Positions 18,125-27,300 of a DNA stretch of 64,000 bases are shown one piece after another. The notes under the pieces are model-generated. The model had not been told where the DNA came from. It did not search any database and saw only the letters and a list, made by a program, of their open reading frames with translations. The position numbers and the translations under genes were made by a program. Positions within the stretch are counted from its first letter, which is position 1. Each line of letters starts with the position of its first letter. The stretch comes from Gp13-AA77 sp035946575 (GTDB taxonomy: Bacteria; Acidobacteriota; Terriglobia; UBA7540), in contig DASYZG010000024.1 in NCBI GenBank assembly GCA_035946575.1, positions 124,001-188,000 of the forward strand, in the 5' to 3' direction.

Positions 18125-19249
18125 TTACTTGTTTCCGCGCTCTTTCAGCAGGTTCATCACGGCAAGCGCAGCGTCGCGCGCAGCGTGGGGACGGGCCAGC
18201 CTGCTGACCCGGGCGCGGAGGTCCGCCAGGCGCTTGGGATCCGAAAGCAACGACGTGAGCGCCGGCGCCAGGTCCTCAGGTTTCCTGATCCAGATGCCTG
18301 CTTTCCATTTTTCGATCCAGCGGCAGGTACGTTCCTCGTTACCGGGCAGCGGATTGAAGGCCAGCATCGGCAGGCTGCAGGCAAAGCCCTCGTTGAGCGT
18401 GCCGCCGCCCGGCTTGCTGATGAGCAAATCGGACGCTTGCATCCACTCGTGCATGTTGTCGATCCATCCCAGCACGCGCACCTGAGGCATTCGCTTGCAG
18501 TACCGCTGCAGCCGCTGCTTCACGCGCTGATTTCTGCCAGTCATCATAATCACTTCGAGCGGTTGCGGAACCTTGAGAATTTCCTCGAGGATCGGCTCAG
18601 GGCGGCCGAACCCCTGGCTGCCCAGGGTGACCAGGATCTGAACGGCGTCGGGCTTCACGCCGAGTTTCTCTCTCGCGGCGGGGCGATCGGGCGTTGACTC
18701 GAATGCGGGGTCGATCGGCTGGCCGGTCGTCACCACCCGGGAGGCAGGCGCACCGGCGCTCACCAGCTCGGCGCCCAGTTCCTCGTGCGTGGCCAGGTAC
18801 AAGTCAACTTCAGGCTGAATCCAGGCGCGGTTAAAGTCCATCAGCTCCACACCGACGAGCGCAAAGCCGGCGTTCAACTGGCGCTTGCAGATGGCGGCGA
18901 GTTCACAGGCGCCCACTTCGGTGGCGATCACCGCGTCAGGAGCATGGTCGCGAAAATAGCGGCAAAGCGGCTGAGCGCCTCTCCGGTAGAGCCATCCGGG
19001 ACCCGTTGATTCCGACTGGTGCTGCTTACTCTCAATCCAGCGCCACAGGCCGGGCCAGACGGCGAGCGGAATGACGTAGGAATCGTAGTAGGCGCGGAAC
19101 CAGGCGGTGCAGTGCTGGAGCGTGTTGACGACATCCACGCCGGCGCCGGAACAGACGTCTCGAAAGGCCTTTTGCAAGGCCAGCGCCGCGCGGTGATGCG
19201 CCGCGCCGTGAGGCATCGAGAGGATCAAAATGCGGGGATGATCGGCCAC
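18125..19249 (-). CDS. MGDG-synthase-like glycosyltransferase (GT28 type)
   Basis: From the GTG at 19249 the protein has 374 residues. It opens with RILILSMPHGAAHHRAALAL, the N-terminal pattern of monogalactosyldiacylglycerol synthases. WIQPEVDLYLATHEE and TTGQPIDPAF follow. The C-terminal nucleotide-sugar domain shows ILVTLGSQGFG, VLGWIDNMHEWMQASDLLISKPGGGTLNEGFA and PLPGNEERT. These enzymes transfer a hexose from a UDP-sugar to diacylglycerol or a related lipid at the membrane. A longer frame to 19447 overlaps the epimerase gene and shows no family similarity, so the shorter start was used. It is the last gene of a three-gene minus-strand set with an epimerase and an SQD1-like enzyme, pointing to glycolipid, perhaps sulfolipid, synthesis. 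Confidence 0.82.
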   Translation of the reverse strand: MADHPRILILSMPHGAAHHRAALALQKAFRDVCSGAGVDVVNTLQHCTAWFRAYYDSYVIPLAVWPGLWRWIESKQHQSESTGPGWLYRRGAQPLCRYFRDHAPDAVIATEVGACELAAICKRQLNAGFALVGVELMDFNRAWIQPEVDLYLATHEELGAELVSAGAPASRVVTTGQPIDPAFESTPDRPAAREKLGVKPDAVQILVTLGSQGFGRPEPILEEILKVPQPLEVIMMTGRNQRVKQRLQRYCKRMPQVRVLGWIDNMHEWMQASDLLISKPGGGTLNEGFACSLPMLAFNPLPGNEERTCRWIEKWKAGIWIRKPEDLAPALTSLLSDPKRLADLRARVSRLARPHAARDAALAVMNLLKERGNK

Positions 19250-19370
19250 GAGTCTCGACTCTTGACGGCGTGCCGGCGGTGTCCCCACCGCGGCAGTCGC
19301 CCAGGCTGATACGGCGCTGAGGACAACGCCGCTAGGCGACTCCTCAATAATCGCATGATTGGCGTGGGAA

Positions 19371-20309
19371 TTACGCGAGGGTCGTGCGCATCCACTCGAC
19401 AGTCCGCCGCAGCCCTTCCTCAAACGAGATGAGGGGCTCATAGCCAAGGACGGTGCGAGCCACGGTGATATCCGCGGTCGAGTGCATGAAATCTCCCACC
19501 CGCGGCGGATCGTGTTGAGGTACCACCTGGACGCTGAGCATCTGGTTGAGGATTTCGACGGCGCGATTCAGGCTCGTGCCACGGCCTGTACCCACGTTGA
19601 TGACCTTGCCGGGAGCCTGGGCCGCGTGGCAGGCTCGCAGGGTGGCATCGACCACGTTGGCGACGTAGGTGAAATCGCGCGACTGCTCGCCGGTCCCATG
19701 AATCGTGGGCGTCGCTCCGGTGAGGCAGGCGCGGATGAACTTCGAGAGCACGCCGGAGTACTGCGAGAGAGGATTTTGGCGCGGGCCGAAGATGTTGAAA
19801 TAGCGGAGAGCCACAAATTCGAGCCCGAAGAGCCGGTTAAAAACCTGGCCGAAGTACTCGCCCGCCAGCTTGACGATCGCGTAGGGCGACAGCGGGTCCG
19901 GCATCTGCGTCTCGACCCGCGGCAGGACGGGGTTATTACCATAAATCGCGCCGGTGCACGCCATGACCATGCGCTTCACTTGAGCGTCACGCGCCGCCAC
20001 CAAAACGTGGAGCGTGCCCATCAGGTTCACCTGCGTTGTCGCCACCGGCTCCTGAATGGAACGGAGCACGGAAGACGCTGCCGCAAAGTGAATAACGTAA
20101 TCGACGCCCTCAAACAGCGGGCGCATCGCATCAAGATCGCAAATGTCGCCTTGGCGAAAGTCGATCTGTTCGAAAACAGCCGATAGATTCTCCTGCTTGC
20201 CGGTCGAGAGGTCGTCGAACACGCGGACAGAGTCGCCGCGGCGAACGAGTTCTTCCACCGTGTGGGAGCCGATGAATCCGGCGCCACCGGTGACGAGATA
20301 GCGAGCCAA
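19371..20309 (-). CDS. NAD-dependent nucleotide-sugar epimerase/dehydratase
   Basis: This 312-residue extended short-chain dehydrogenase has the Rossmann motif VTGGAGFIGSHTVEEL at the N-terminus, the acidic NAD-contact region RVFDDLSTGKQENL, ACTGAIYG, and the YxxxK catalytic pair in SPYAIVKLAGEYF. RYFNIFGPRQNP and the later RDFTYVANVVDA are typical of UDP-glucose 4-epimerase-like enzymes. The likely reaction is C4 epimerisation of a UDP-hexose, which could feed the neighbouring glycosyltransferase. The start is TTG at 20309 with GGAGG five bases upstream. It begins 15 bp after the SQD1-like gene, so the two are almost certainly co-transcribed. Confidence 0.85.
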   Translation of the reverse strand: MARYLVTGGAGFIGSHTVEELVRRGDSVRVFDDLSTGKQENLSAVFEQIDFRQGDICDLDAMRPLFEGVDYVIHFAAASSVLRSIQEPVATTQVNLMGTLHVLVAARDAQVKRMVMACTGAIYGNNPVLPRVETQMPDPLSPYAIVKLAGEYFGQVFNRLFGLEFVALRYFNIFGPRQNPLSQYSGVLSKFIRACLTGATPTIHGTGEQSRDFTYVANVVDATLRACHAAQAPGKVINVGTGRGTSLNRAVEILNQMLSVQVVPQHDPPRVGDFMHSTADITVARTVLGYEPLISFEEGLRRTVEWMRTTLA

Positions 20310-20324
20310 ATAAGCCTCCGGCTG

Positions 20325-21572
20325 TTAGGCCCGCCCGCGGCCGTTGTGCGCCGCCTGCAGTTCCTTTTCGACGGGTTCGGCCGAAGGCAAGCCGCTTCTG
20401 GAGTAAGACGAAGGATTCCGCGTGCTCCGCCAGTTGACTTGCGGGAGCAAAGTCTCCTCGATCACCCGGTCCTGGTATCGAATCACCACGTCCATGATCG
20501 AGTCGAGGAGAACGTCGGAGAGATTATGCGGCACCAGTCCCAAATCCAGGAGCTTGGTGTGCCGGGCGAGGTAGTAGTGCTGCTCCTGCTCAACACGGGG
20601 GTCAGGCAGATGGTGAACCTTCACATCCAGACCTTTGTGCGCGCCTATCCGTTGCACGAGATTGGCGAGGTCCAGGATGCTGAACTGCTCGGTGAATTGA
20701 TTGAACACCCGATACTCTCCGGCACCAGGCGGCTTGAGGATGGCGAGCTCGATGCAACGCAACGTGTCGCGGATATCCAGGAAACCGCGGGTCTGTCCGC
20801 CGGCTCCATAGACGGTAAGCGGCTTGCCGATCGCCGCTTCCACGCAGTAACGGTTCAGGACGGTGCCCCAGATCCCGTCGTAATCAAAGCGCGTGGCCAG
20901 GCCGTTGTGAAGGGCCGTTTCCTCGGTCTTCACGCCATAAACGATCCCCTGGTTGAGATCGGTGGAGCGAATCCCCCAGATTTTGCAGGCAAACATGATG
21001 TTGTGGGAGTCGTGCACCTTGGACAGGTGATAGAACGAGCCCGGCTGTTTCGGATACGGCAGCACGTCCTTGCGGCCGTTGTGGGTGATCTCGATGAAGC
21101 CCTCTTCGATGTCGATGTTGGGAGTGCCATACTCTCCCATGGTGCCGAGCTTCACCAGGTGCGCCTCGGGACAGAATTCCTTGGCCGCGTAAAGCAGGTT
21201 CAGCGTGCCGATCACGTTATTGGTCTGGGTCCGGACTGCATGCTCGCGATCGATCATGGAATAGGGAGCGCTTCGCTGTTCGCCAAAATGCACGATTGCT
21301 TCGGGAGCAAACCCGGAAATGACCTCGGACAGGAAATCGTAGTCCAGGAGGTCCCCAATATAGGTCTCGATGACGCGGCCCGTCAGCTCCTTCCAGAGTG
21401 CGACCCGCTCGGGCAGCATCCGGACCGGGGTCAGGCTCTCGGTTCCACACCCCAAGTCCCAGGCCCGCCGGGAGAGGTTGTCAACGATGCCGACGCGATG
21501 TCCCTGCTTCGACAGGTACATTGATTGCGGCCAACCGAGGTATCCGTCACCGCCGATAACGAGAATGTTCAT
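20325..21572 (-). CDS. sqdB: UDP-sulfoquinovose synthase (SQD1/SqdB-like)
   Basis: The 415-residue extended SDR matches the SQD1 family along most of its length: NILVIGGDGYLGWPQSMYLS, WDLGCGTESLTPV, IVHFGEQRSAPYSMIDR, LVKLGTMGEYGTPNIDIEEG, and the YxxxK pair in SFYHLSKVHDSHNI. SQD1 converts UDP-glucose and sulfite to UDP-sulfoquinovose, the head-group donor for the sulfolipid SQDG. The ATG at 21572 (GAGG upstream) is preferred to the GTG three codons earlier. It heads the set with an epimerase and a glycolipid glycosyltransferase. No SqdX/SqdD-type GT4 transferase is present here, so the MGDG-like protein may fill that role. SQD1-like enzymes acting on other sugars cannot be fully excluded. 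Confidence 0.9.
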   Translation of the reverse strand: MNILVIGGDGYLGWPQSMYLSKQGHRVGIVDNLSRRAWDLGCGTESLTPVRMLPERVALWKELTGRVIETYIGDLLDYDFLSEVISGFAPEAIVHFGEQRSAPYSMIDREHAVRTQTNNVIGTLNLLYAAKEFCPEAHLVKLGTMGEYGTPNIDIEEGFIEITHNGRKDVLPYPKQPGSFYHLSKVHDSHNIMFACKIWGIRSTDLNQGIVYGVKTEETALHNGLATRFDYDGIWGTVLNRYCVEAAIGKPLTVYGAGGQTRGFLDIRDTLRCIELAILKPPGAGEYRVFNQFTEQFSILDLANLVQRIGAHKGLDVKVHHLPDPRVEQEQHYYLARHTKLLDLGLVPHNLSDVLLDSIMDVVIRYQDRVIEETLLPQVNWRSTRNPSSYSRSGLPSAEPVEKELQAAHNGRGRA

Positions 21573-21817
21573 GGATTGCACACCTCACAACCTTCTGCAC
21601 GGGGAATTTCCATCCGCGCTGCCACGAAAATGTAGCCGTCCTTATGCCAGGTCAGGGGTGTGGACTGTCTCCCTGGCTTCGAACGCTTCAGGGAATCTTG
21701 CTTGACTTCCCACGAGGCGATCCGGCAGCCTTCCTTTGGAAAACGATTCGGAAGGCGGACTTGCTTTACGTGATGCCCCAGCCCTGAAACTCTATCGAGT
21801 TCAGTGAAGCCGCGCAA
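21569..21817 (-). CDS. Possible small protein or gene remnant, unknown
   Basis: This 82-residue open frame lies directly upstream of the SQD1-like gene and overlaps its start by four bases. It contains protein-like stretches (FTELDRVSGLGHHVKQVRLP, WHKDGYIFVAARMEIP) but no recognised family, no clear ribosome binding site and no signal or membrane segment. It could be the tail of a decayed gene. The rest of the 21.6-21.9 kb spacer shows only a possible promoter. Confidence 0.25.
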   Translation of the reverse strand: MRGFTELDRVSGLGHHVKQVRLPNRFPKEGCRIASWEVKQDSLKRSKPGRQSTPLTWHKDGYIFVAARMEIPRAEGCEVCNP

Positions 21818-21861
21818 GGGGATAATGCTGCAGTCCGGCCCGCGGGCTCACCGGCGGGAGC

Positions 21862-21891
21862 TTTACATTGTTAGCCGCGGGCGCATAACAT
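21862..21891 (+). promoter_or_regulatory. Candidate promoter for the LysE-like gene
   Basis: TTTACA and TAACAT are separated by 18 nt. Transcription would start only a few bases before the ATG at 21905, giving a very short leader, which fits the lack of a clear ribosome binding site. Confidence 0.35.
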
Positions 21892-21904
21892 CGCCAGTCA
21901 CCTT

Positions 21905-22525
21905 ATGGATCTCTTCATTCTCGGCGCGGGCATGGGAGTGGTCGGAGGCCTTCTCCCTAACCCCTTGCAATTGATCGCATTGACACAAGCAGCTCTGGGA
22001 CGATGGGGCCGCGCCATGTTTGTTGTGCTCGTTCCGCCTCTCGTGGTCGATGCCACCTTCCTGGTTGCGACCCTGTTATTCTATCAATTCATCCCTTTTG
22101 GAATCGCGCACTACGTCGCCTATGCTGGCGGCGTCCTGGTCACAAGCTTCGCCAGCTACGGTCTCTGGAACCTGCGCCAGAACCGACAGCAGAAAGCGGC
22201 CGAGGCCAGGTCCTACACGGTCGCGGGCGTCACCGTGGCGACTCTGGCGGAGGTGACCGCTCCCGGCACCTGGATCTACTGGGCGACCATCGCCGGACCC
22301 ATCCTGGCCGAGGGGCGGGCGCGCGGCTACGGCCAGGTTGTGCCCTTCTTTATCGGGAGCTGGGCTGGCTACAACGGCGCTGCCGTGCTCTCGACTTGCC
22401 TTATGGTGTGGGTCGCAGGCCTGCACAGGTCCTTCACGAAGTACCTCTTCCTGATCGCCAATGTTCTCCTCTTCCTGATCGGGATTTCCTACCTGATCCG
22501 CGCCTATCTCGGGCGGTCCTTCTGA
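21905..22525 (+). CDS. LysE-like membrane transporter
   Basis: The 206-residue protein has about six hydrophobic segments. The N-terminal GAGMGVVGGLLPNPLQLIAL resembles the LysE/RhtB opening where a conserved Pro-x-Pro precedes the first loop, and a second half-repeat begins at EVTAPGTWIYWATIAGPIL. LysE-type proteins export amino acids or small metabolites by proton antiport. The substrate cannot be inferred. It is followed by a hairpin with a short T-run (22538-22561) that likely ends the transcript. Confidence 0.65.
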   Translation: MDLFILGAGMGVVGGLLPNPLQLIALTQAALGRWGRAMFVVLVPPLVVDATFLVATLLFYQFIPFGIAHYVAYAGGVLVTSFASYGLWNLRQNRQQKAAEARSYTVAGVTVATLAEVTAPGTWIYWATIAGPILAEGRARGYGQVVPFFIGSWAGYNGAAVLSTCLMVWVAGLHRSFTKYLFLIANVLLFLIGISYLIRAYLGRSF

Positions 22526-22537
22526 AGGGGCAGAGCG

Positions 22538-22561
22538 AGAGGGCGTCGACTGCCCTCTTTC
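22538..22561 (+). terminator. Likely terminator after the LysE-like gene
   Basis: AGAGGGC and GCCCTCT form a perfect 7-bp stem with a 7-nt loop, followed by TTT. The stem starts 12 bp after the stop codon. Confidence 0.5.
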
Positions 22562-22564
22562 GGC

Positions 22565-22638
22565 GTAGCGATAGCCCTTGTGGCCGCCCAGAGGGCAGGG
22601 CGCCTTCGGCAATGGGCGGTCACAAGCGCCGTACCTAC
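22565..22638. repeat. 74-bp palindromic repeat upstream of lysS
   Basis: Two 26-nt arms (22565-22590 and 22613-22638) are reverse complements at about 20 of 26 positions; the inner 14 bases match at 13 (CTTGTGGCCGCCCA against TGGGCGGTCACAAG). The loop is GC-rich. It is typical of a dispersed non-coding palindromic element. Confidence 0.6.
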
Positions 22639-22666
22639 ACCAGTAGCGGCAGCAGCGGTGTGTGTG

Positions 22667-22696
22667 TTGACATGCTATTTCTCTGCTTTCTATAAT
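22667..22696 (+). promoter_or_regulatory. Near-consensus sigma-70 promoter for lysS
   Basis: TTGACA and TATAAT, both perfect consensus hexamers, are separated by 18 nt and lie 62 nt before the lysS start. This is the strongest promoter seen in the window and fits a housekeeping gene. Confidence 0.8.
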
Positions 22697-22758
22697 TTAC
22701 TTCGCCCTCGCAGCCCCGAATTCTTCGTCGACTAAAGCTGCCGAGTTCCAGGAGAATC

Positions 22759-24297
22759 TTGTCCACGACCAGCGAGCGATCCGATCTCGCCGAGCAGCGC
22801 CGCAAAAAGCTGGAATCGATCGTGGCGCTCGGATTTGCGGCCTATCCGCAGCGCTACGACTGCACCCACAGCCTCCAGCAGATCATCGAAGCCTACTCGT
22901 CGCGCACTGGAGAACAGCTCGGGGCCGAGCATGTGAAGGTGCGCGTGGCCGGCCGCGTGATGACCATTCGCCCCCACGGCAAGGCCGGATTCGCGCACCT
23001 CCAAAGCGGCGGAGCACGGCTGCAAATCTACGTACGCCTGGACGCGGTCGGAGAGCGCGATTTCGAACTCTACAAGCTGTTGGACCTCGGCGACCTAGTC
23101 GGCGTCGAAGGCTACCTGTTCCGCACACGCACCGGCGAGTTGAGCGTGCACGCCGAACACCTGATGTTCCTGGCTAAAGCGCTGCTGCCCATGCCCGAGA
23201 AATGGCACGGCCTGTCCGACGTGGAGATTCGCTACCGGCAACGCTACGTTGACCTGATGGTCAACCCCGGCGTACGCGAGACGTTCGTGAAGCGCAGCCG
23301 CATGGTAAAGGCCATTCGCGATTTCATGGACACCGAGGGCTACGTCGAGGTCGAGACGCCCATGATGCAGCCGCTCGCGGGCGGCGCCATGGCGCGGCCC
23401 TTTGTCACCCATCACAACGCCCTCGATTTGAAGCTCTATCTGCGCGTCGCGCCCGAGCTCTACCTGAAACGGCTGATCGTGGGCGGCCTGGAACGCGTGT
23501 ACGAGATCAACCGGAATTTCCGCAACGAGGGAATCTCCACGCACCACAATCCCGAGTTCACGATGCTGGAGTTCTACCAGGCCTACGCCGATTATCACGA
23601 GATGATCGCCCTGACGGAGCGATTGCTGAAGAAGGTGGCGGAAACGGTGAACGGGTCGCTCGAGTTCGATTTCGCCGGCCAGCGGATTTCACTGGCGCGC
23701 TTCGAGCGGCTGACCATGAAAGAGGCCGTAGTGCGCTACTGGCCAGAAGGCAGTGCCGGGCCGAAGATCGAGGACCTGGCGGACCCGAAGGCGATCCCGC
23801 CCTGGGTCGCGACTTACAACGACTGGGGCCGCGCCCACGGCCGCGAGCCGGTGCTGGACTCCACGAACTCACCGGGCGCCGCGCTCCAGGCGCTCTTTGA
23901 AGAAGTCGCCGAGCGCCATTTGGTCCAGCCCACGTTCATCACTGATTTTCCACTGGAAGTGTCGCCGCTCTCCAAGCAGCGTCCGGACGATCCGAACTAC
24001 GTGGAGCGCTTCGAACTCTACATCGCCGGCATGGAGATCGCCAACGCGTTCAGCGAGCTGAACGATCCCGAGGAGCAGCGCCGGCGCTTTGTGTATCAGC
24101 AGATGCTGCGCGAGAAGGGGGATCTGGCCGCGCACGCCATCGACGAGGACTACATCCGCGCCCTCAGCTTCGGGCTGCCGCCCACCGGAGGCGAAGGCAT
24201 CGGGATCGACCGTCTGGCGATGCTGCTGACCGACTCGCGGTCGATCCGCGACGTGATTCTCTTCCCGCTGCTGAGGCCCCAACCAAGCGAATCGTAG
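22759..24297 (+). CDS. lysS: Lysyl-tRNA synthetase, class II
   Basis: The 512-residue enzyme charges tRNA-Lys with lysine at the expense of ATP. An N-terminal OB-fold anticodon-binding domain (residues about 55-160, with VAGRVMTIRPHGKAGFAHL) is followed by the class II catalytic core: motif 1 around FMDTEGYVEVETPMMQP, motif 2 in YEINRNFRNEGISTHHNPEF, motif 3 in PPTGGEGIGIDRLAMLLTD. Length is normal. The TTG start at 22759 is set by CCAGGAGAATC upstream. A near-consensus promoter precedes it, and a perfect 28-bp palindrome follows the stop codon. Confidence 0.97.
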   Translation: MSTTSERSDLAEQRRKKLESIVALGFAAYPQRYDCTHSLQQIIEAYSSRTGEQLGAEHVKVRVAGRVMTIRPHGKAGFAHLQSGGARLQIYVRLDAVGERDFELYKLLDLGDLVGVEGYLFRTRTGELSVHAEHLMFLAKALLPMPEKWHGLSDVEIRYRQRYVDLMVNPGVRETFVKRSRMVKAIRDFMDTEGYVEVETPMMQPLAGGAMARPFVTHHNALDLKLYLRVAPELYLKRLIVGGLERVYEINRNFRNEGISTHHNPEFTMLEFYQAYADYHEMIALTERLLKKVAETVNGSLEFDFAGQRISLARFERLTMKEAVVRYWPEGSAGPKIEDLADPKAIPPWVATYNDWGRAHGREPVLDSTNSPGAALQALFEEVAERHLVQPTFITDFPLEVSPLSKQRPDDPNYVERFELYIAGMEIANAFSELNDPEEQRRRFVYQQMLREKGDLAAHAIDEDYIRALSFGLPPTGGEGIGIDRLAMLLTDSRSIRDVILFPLLRPQPSES

Positions 24298-24334
24298 AGC
24301 ACCGGGCATGCTGGCATCTCTCCGCTGGTGCCAA

Positions 24335-24362
24335 GTAGGGGCGGTTCGCGAACCGCCCCTAC
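24335..24362. terminator. Perfect 28-bp palindrome between convergent genes
   Basis: The arm GTAGGGGCGGTTCG is followed directly by its exact reverse complement. It lies midway between the stops of lysS (+) and the FG-GAP gene (-) and could end transcription from both sides, although T-runs are absent. The sequence has the look of a dispersed repeat. Confidence 0.5.
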
Positions 24363-24396
24363 ACGCCGAGCCACATGCCCGCGCTCCCAGCCCGGA

Positions 24397-27300
24397 TCAT
24401 TGTGTTACAACAATCGTCAATGTTGTGCTAGCTTTGACCGATCCCGACGTGCCCGTCACCGTCACCGTGTAGCTTCCGGGCGGTGTAGCCGTGGGCGTGG
24501 TGGGCGAGCTCGAACTTCCACCGCATGCCGCCCACACCAGGACCAGCGCCAAGGCTCCTGCCAGCGCCCATCCTGCCTGCGGCCGGCGCGCGCCAAGGCG
24601 ATTCGCCAGCAGCTTGATTCCCACCGCAAGCGTAGCCGCAATACCAAGCCACACCCAAGGACGCGGCGGTGCGGGGCTCGGAGGTACCTGCGGCGGCAGT
24701 CCTCCGGCCGTCGTCATCAGCGTCACCGTGGCGCTGGCGGAGTTCGGCGCCGTGACATTGACCGAGCTGGGGAAGACCGTGCATGAGGTGCCGGCAACGG
24801 CATCGGTGCAGGAAAGCGAAACGGCACCTGTGAAAGCGCCCTGGCCCGCGATACTCAGGTTGTAGGTCCCCGACTGTCCGGCCGCGACCGTTATCGACGA
24901 GTTGGTGGCGCTTACCGCGAATCCATTGCCGGCGCCGGACAGGGCAACGGTCTGCGGGGTGTTGGAAGCGTTGTCCGCAATCGAGAGCGAAGCGGCTTGA
25001 TTGCCAACAGACGTTGGCGCGAAGATCACGCTGATCGTGCAACTTGAGTTCATCGCGACCGAAGTGCCGCAGGTATTGGTCTGGGTGAACTCGGAGGCTC
25101 CAGTTCCCGTAAAGCTGATGCCCGTGATGCTCAGTGCCGAAGTGCCGGAGTTGGTCAGGGTCACTGTCTGGGCCGCGCTCTGACTGCCAAGCGACTGGCC
25201 GCCGAAAGCCAGCTTGGTCGGAGCCAGGGTCGCGCTGGGCCCGCCTCCGGAGCCTGTCAAGGGGACTACCTGCAGGCCGGATCCAGCGTTGTCTGATACG
25301 TTCACCGAAGCAGTGAGAGTCCCCGAAGCGTTGGGAGCAAAAGTCACCGTGATCGTGCAGGTCTTGCCCGCCGCGATTCCGGCGCTGGCCGAGACGCAGG
25401 TGTCGGATTCCGTGTAGCTGCTGTTGCCGCTGATGCTGATCGAACTGACGATGAGTGTCGTGTTACCGGTATTGGTCACCGTCACGGTCTTCGGCGTGGG
25501 CGCGCCGATGCTCACGGTGCCGAAACTAAGGCTGGTCGGGGAAAGCGAAACCGAAGCTTGCGCGGTACCGGCTCCCGACATCGCAACCGCTTGCGGGCTG
25601 CCGGCAGCATTGTCCGCCACGTTCAGGGTTGCGGAACGATTACCCGTTGCGCCCGGCGTGAACACAACCGAAATCGTGCAGTTCTTCCCCGCCGATACCG
25701 TCGATCCACAGGTGCTGGTGGGGACGAATTCGCTGGCGTTGGCGCCACTGACAGTGACGCTCGTAATGTTTGCTGACTCGTTGCCGCTGTTGCTGACCGT
25801 TACGACCTGCGCGCTCGATTTGACGCCCACGGCAGTGCTGGGAAACGTCAGGCTGTTCGGCGTCAACGTCACCAGCGGCGCATTGCTTCCGGTTCCCGTG
25901 AGCGACAGAGTCTGCGGGCTGCCATAAGCGTTATCGGTCAAGGTCAAGGTTCCGGTCTGGGTTCCTGTGGCCGTGGGCGTAAAAGTCACGCTCATCGAGC
26001 AGGACCCTCCCGCACCCAGACTGGCGCCACAGGTGTTTGTCAGCTGGTAAGAGCCCGATGCCGTAACCGACGTGATGACCAGCGTAGCCGTTCCGGTATT
26101 CTTCAGCGTCACCGTCTGAGCCGCGCTGGTGGTGTTGACCGGTTGTGCGCTGAAGGTGAGCGAGGCGGGCGAGAGATTCGCCGCCGGACCCGAGCCGGTT
26201 CCGGTAAGCGACACGGTCTGGGGGCTGTTGCTCGCGTTATCCGTGAAAGTCAGAGTCCCGGTCTGCGTTCCAGCGGCGGTTGGCGTAAATGTTACGCTGA
26301 CCGTGCACTGGGCGCCGGCAGCGACGCTGCTGCCGCAGGTGTTGGTCTGGCCAAACTGCGAGCTCACGGTTATCGACGTGATGTTGAGCGGACCGGTGCC
26401 CGTGTTGCTGAGCGTCACGCTCTGCGACGCGCTGGTGGTGCCGATGCTCTGCGCGGCGAAAGTCAGACTGGTGATCGAAAGTCCAGCCGTCGGTGCCGTG
26501 CCTGTGCCGCTGAGCGCCACAGCCTGCGGGCTCGTCGAGGCCCCGTCGTTGACCGTCAAGGTACCGGTTTCGGAGCCGCCCGCGGTCGGTGCGAAGGTTA
26601 CGCTGGCCGCGCAGCTTCCTCCTACGGTGATCGTCGCCGGACAAGTATTGCTGACAGCAAAGCCGGGCGTGCCTACGGTGATGGCAGCGCTGGTGAAGGG
26701 CAAGGGAACGCTGCCCGGATTGCTGATTGAGACGGTGACCGGCGTGCTCGTCGTCCCGACCAGGGTGCCGGGGAAAACGATCGACGCCGGCGATATCGCA
26801 ATCACCGGCGTGTTCAGGAAGACGTCCACCAGGTTGTAAGTGTAATCGGCGGCGATGACATCGAGAGCGCCGCTGCCGGTGAAATCGCCGAGGGCAACGG
26901 GCTCTGCTATGGTCCCGGTGCTGGCATTGAACTGGGTGGCGTGATCCAGGTGCGTCTGGAAGGTGCCGTCGCCGTTCCCGAGCAGGACGGAGACGGAATC
27001 CGTTTCTTTCGAGGTGGTCCCGACGGCAAGATCCAGGAAACCGTCGCCGTTCAGATCGCCCGCCGCAACTGACGTCGGAGTGTAGTCCGTGGTGAACGTG
27101 GTCGCTGGGCCAAACGTGCCGGGCGTGCTCGCGCTGTTAAGCAGGACGGAAACGGTGTTGCCCGTGTAATCCGCCGTGGCCAGGTCCGGCACCCCGTCAC
27201 CATTGAAGTCACCGATAGTGACGGAGAGGGGGCCGGGATTCGTTACAGAAGTGGTGGCCACCGAATAGGGTACGGCCACACCGAAAGTGCCGTTCCCATT

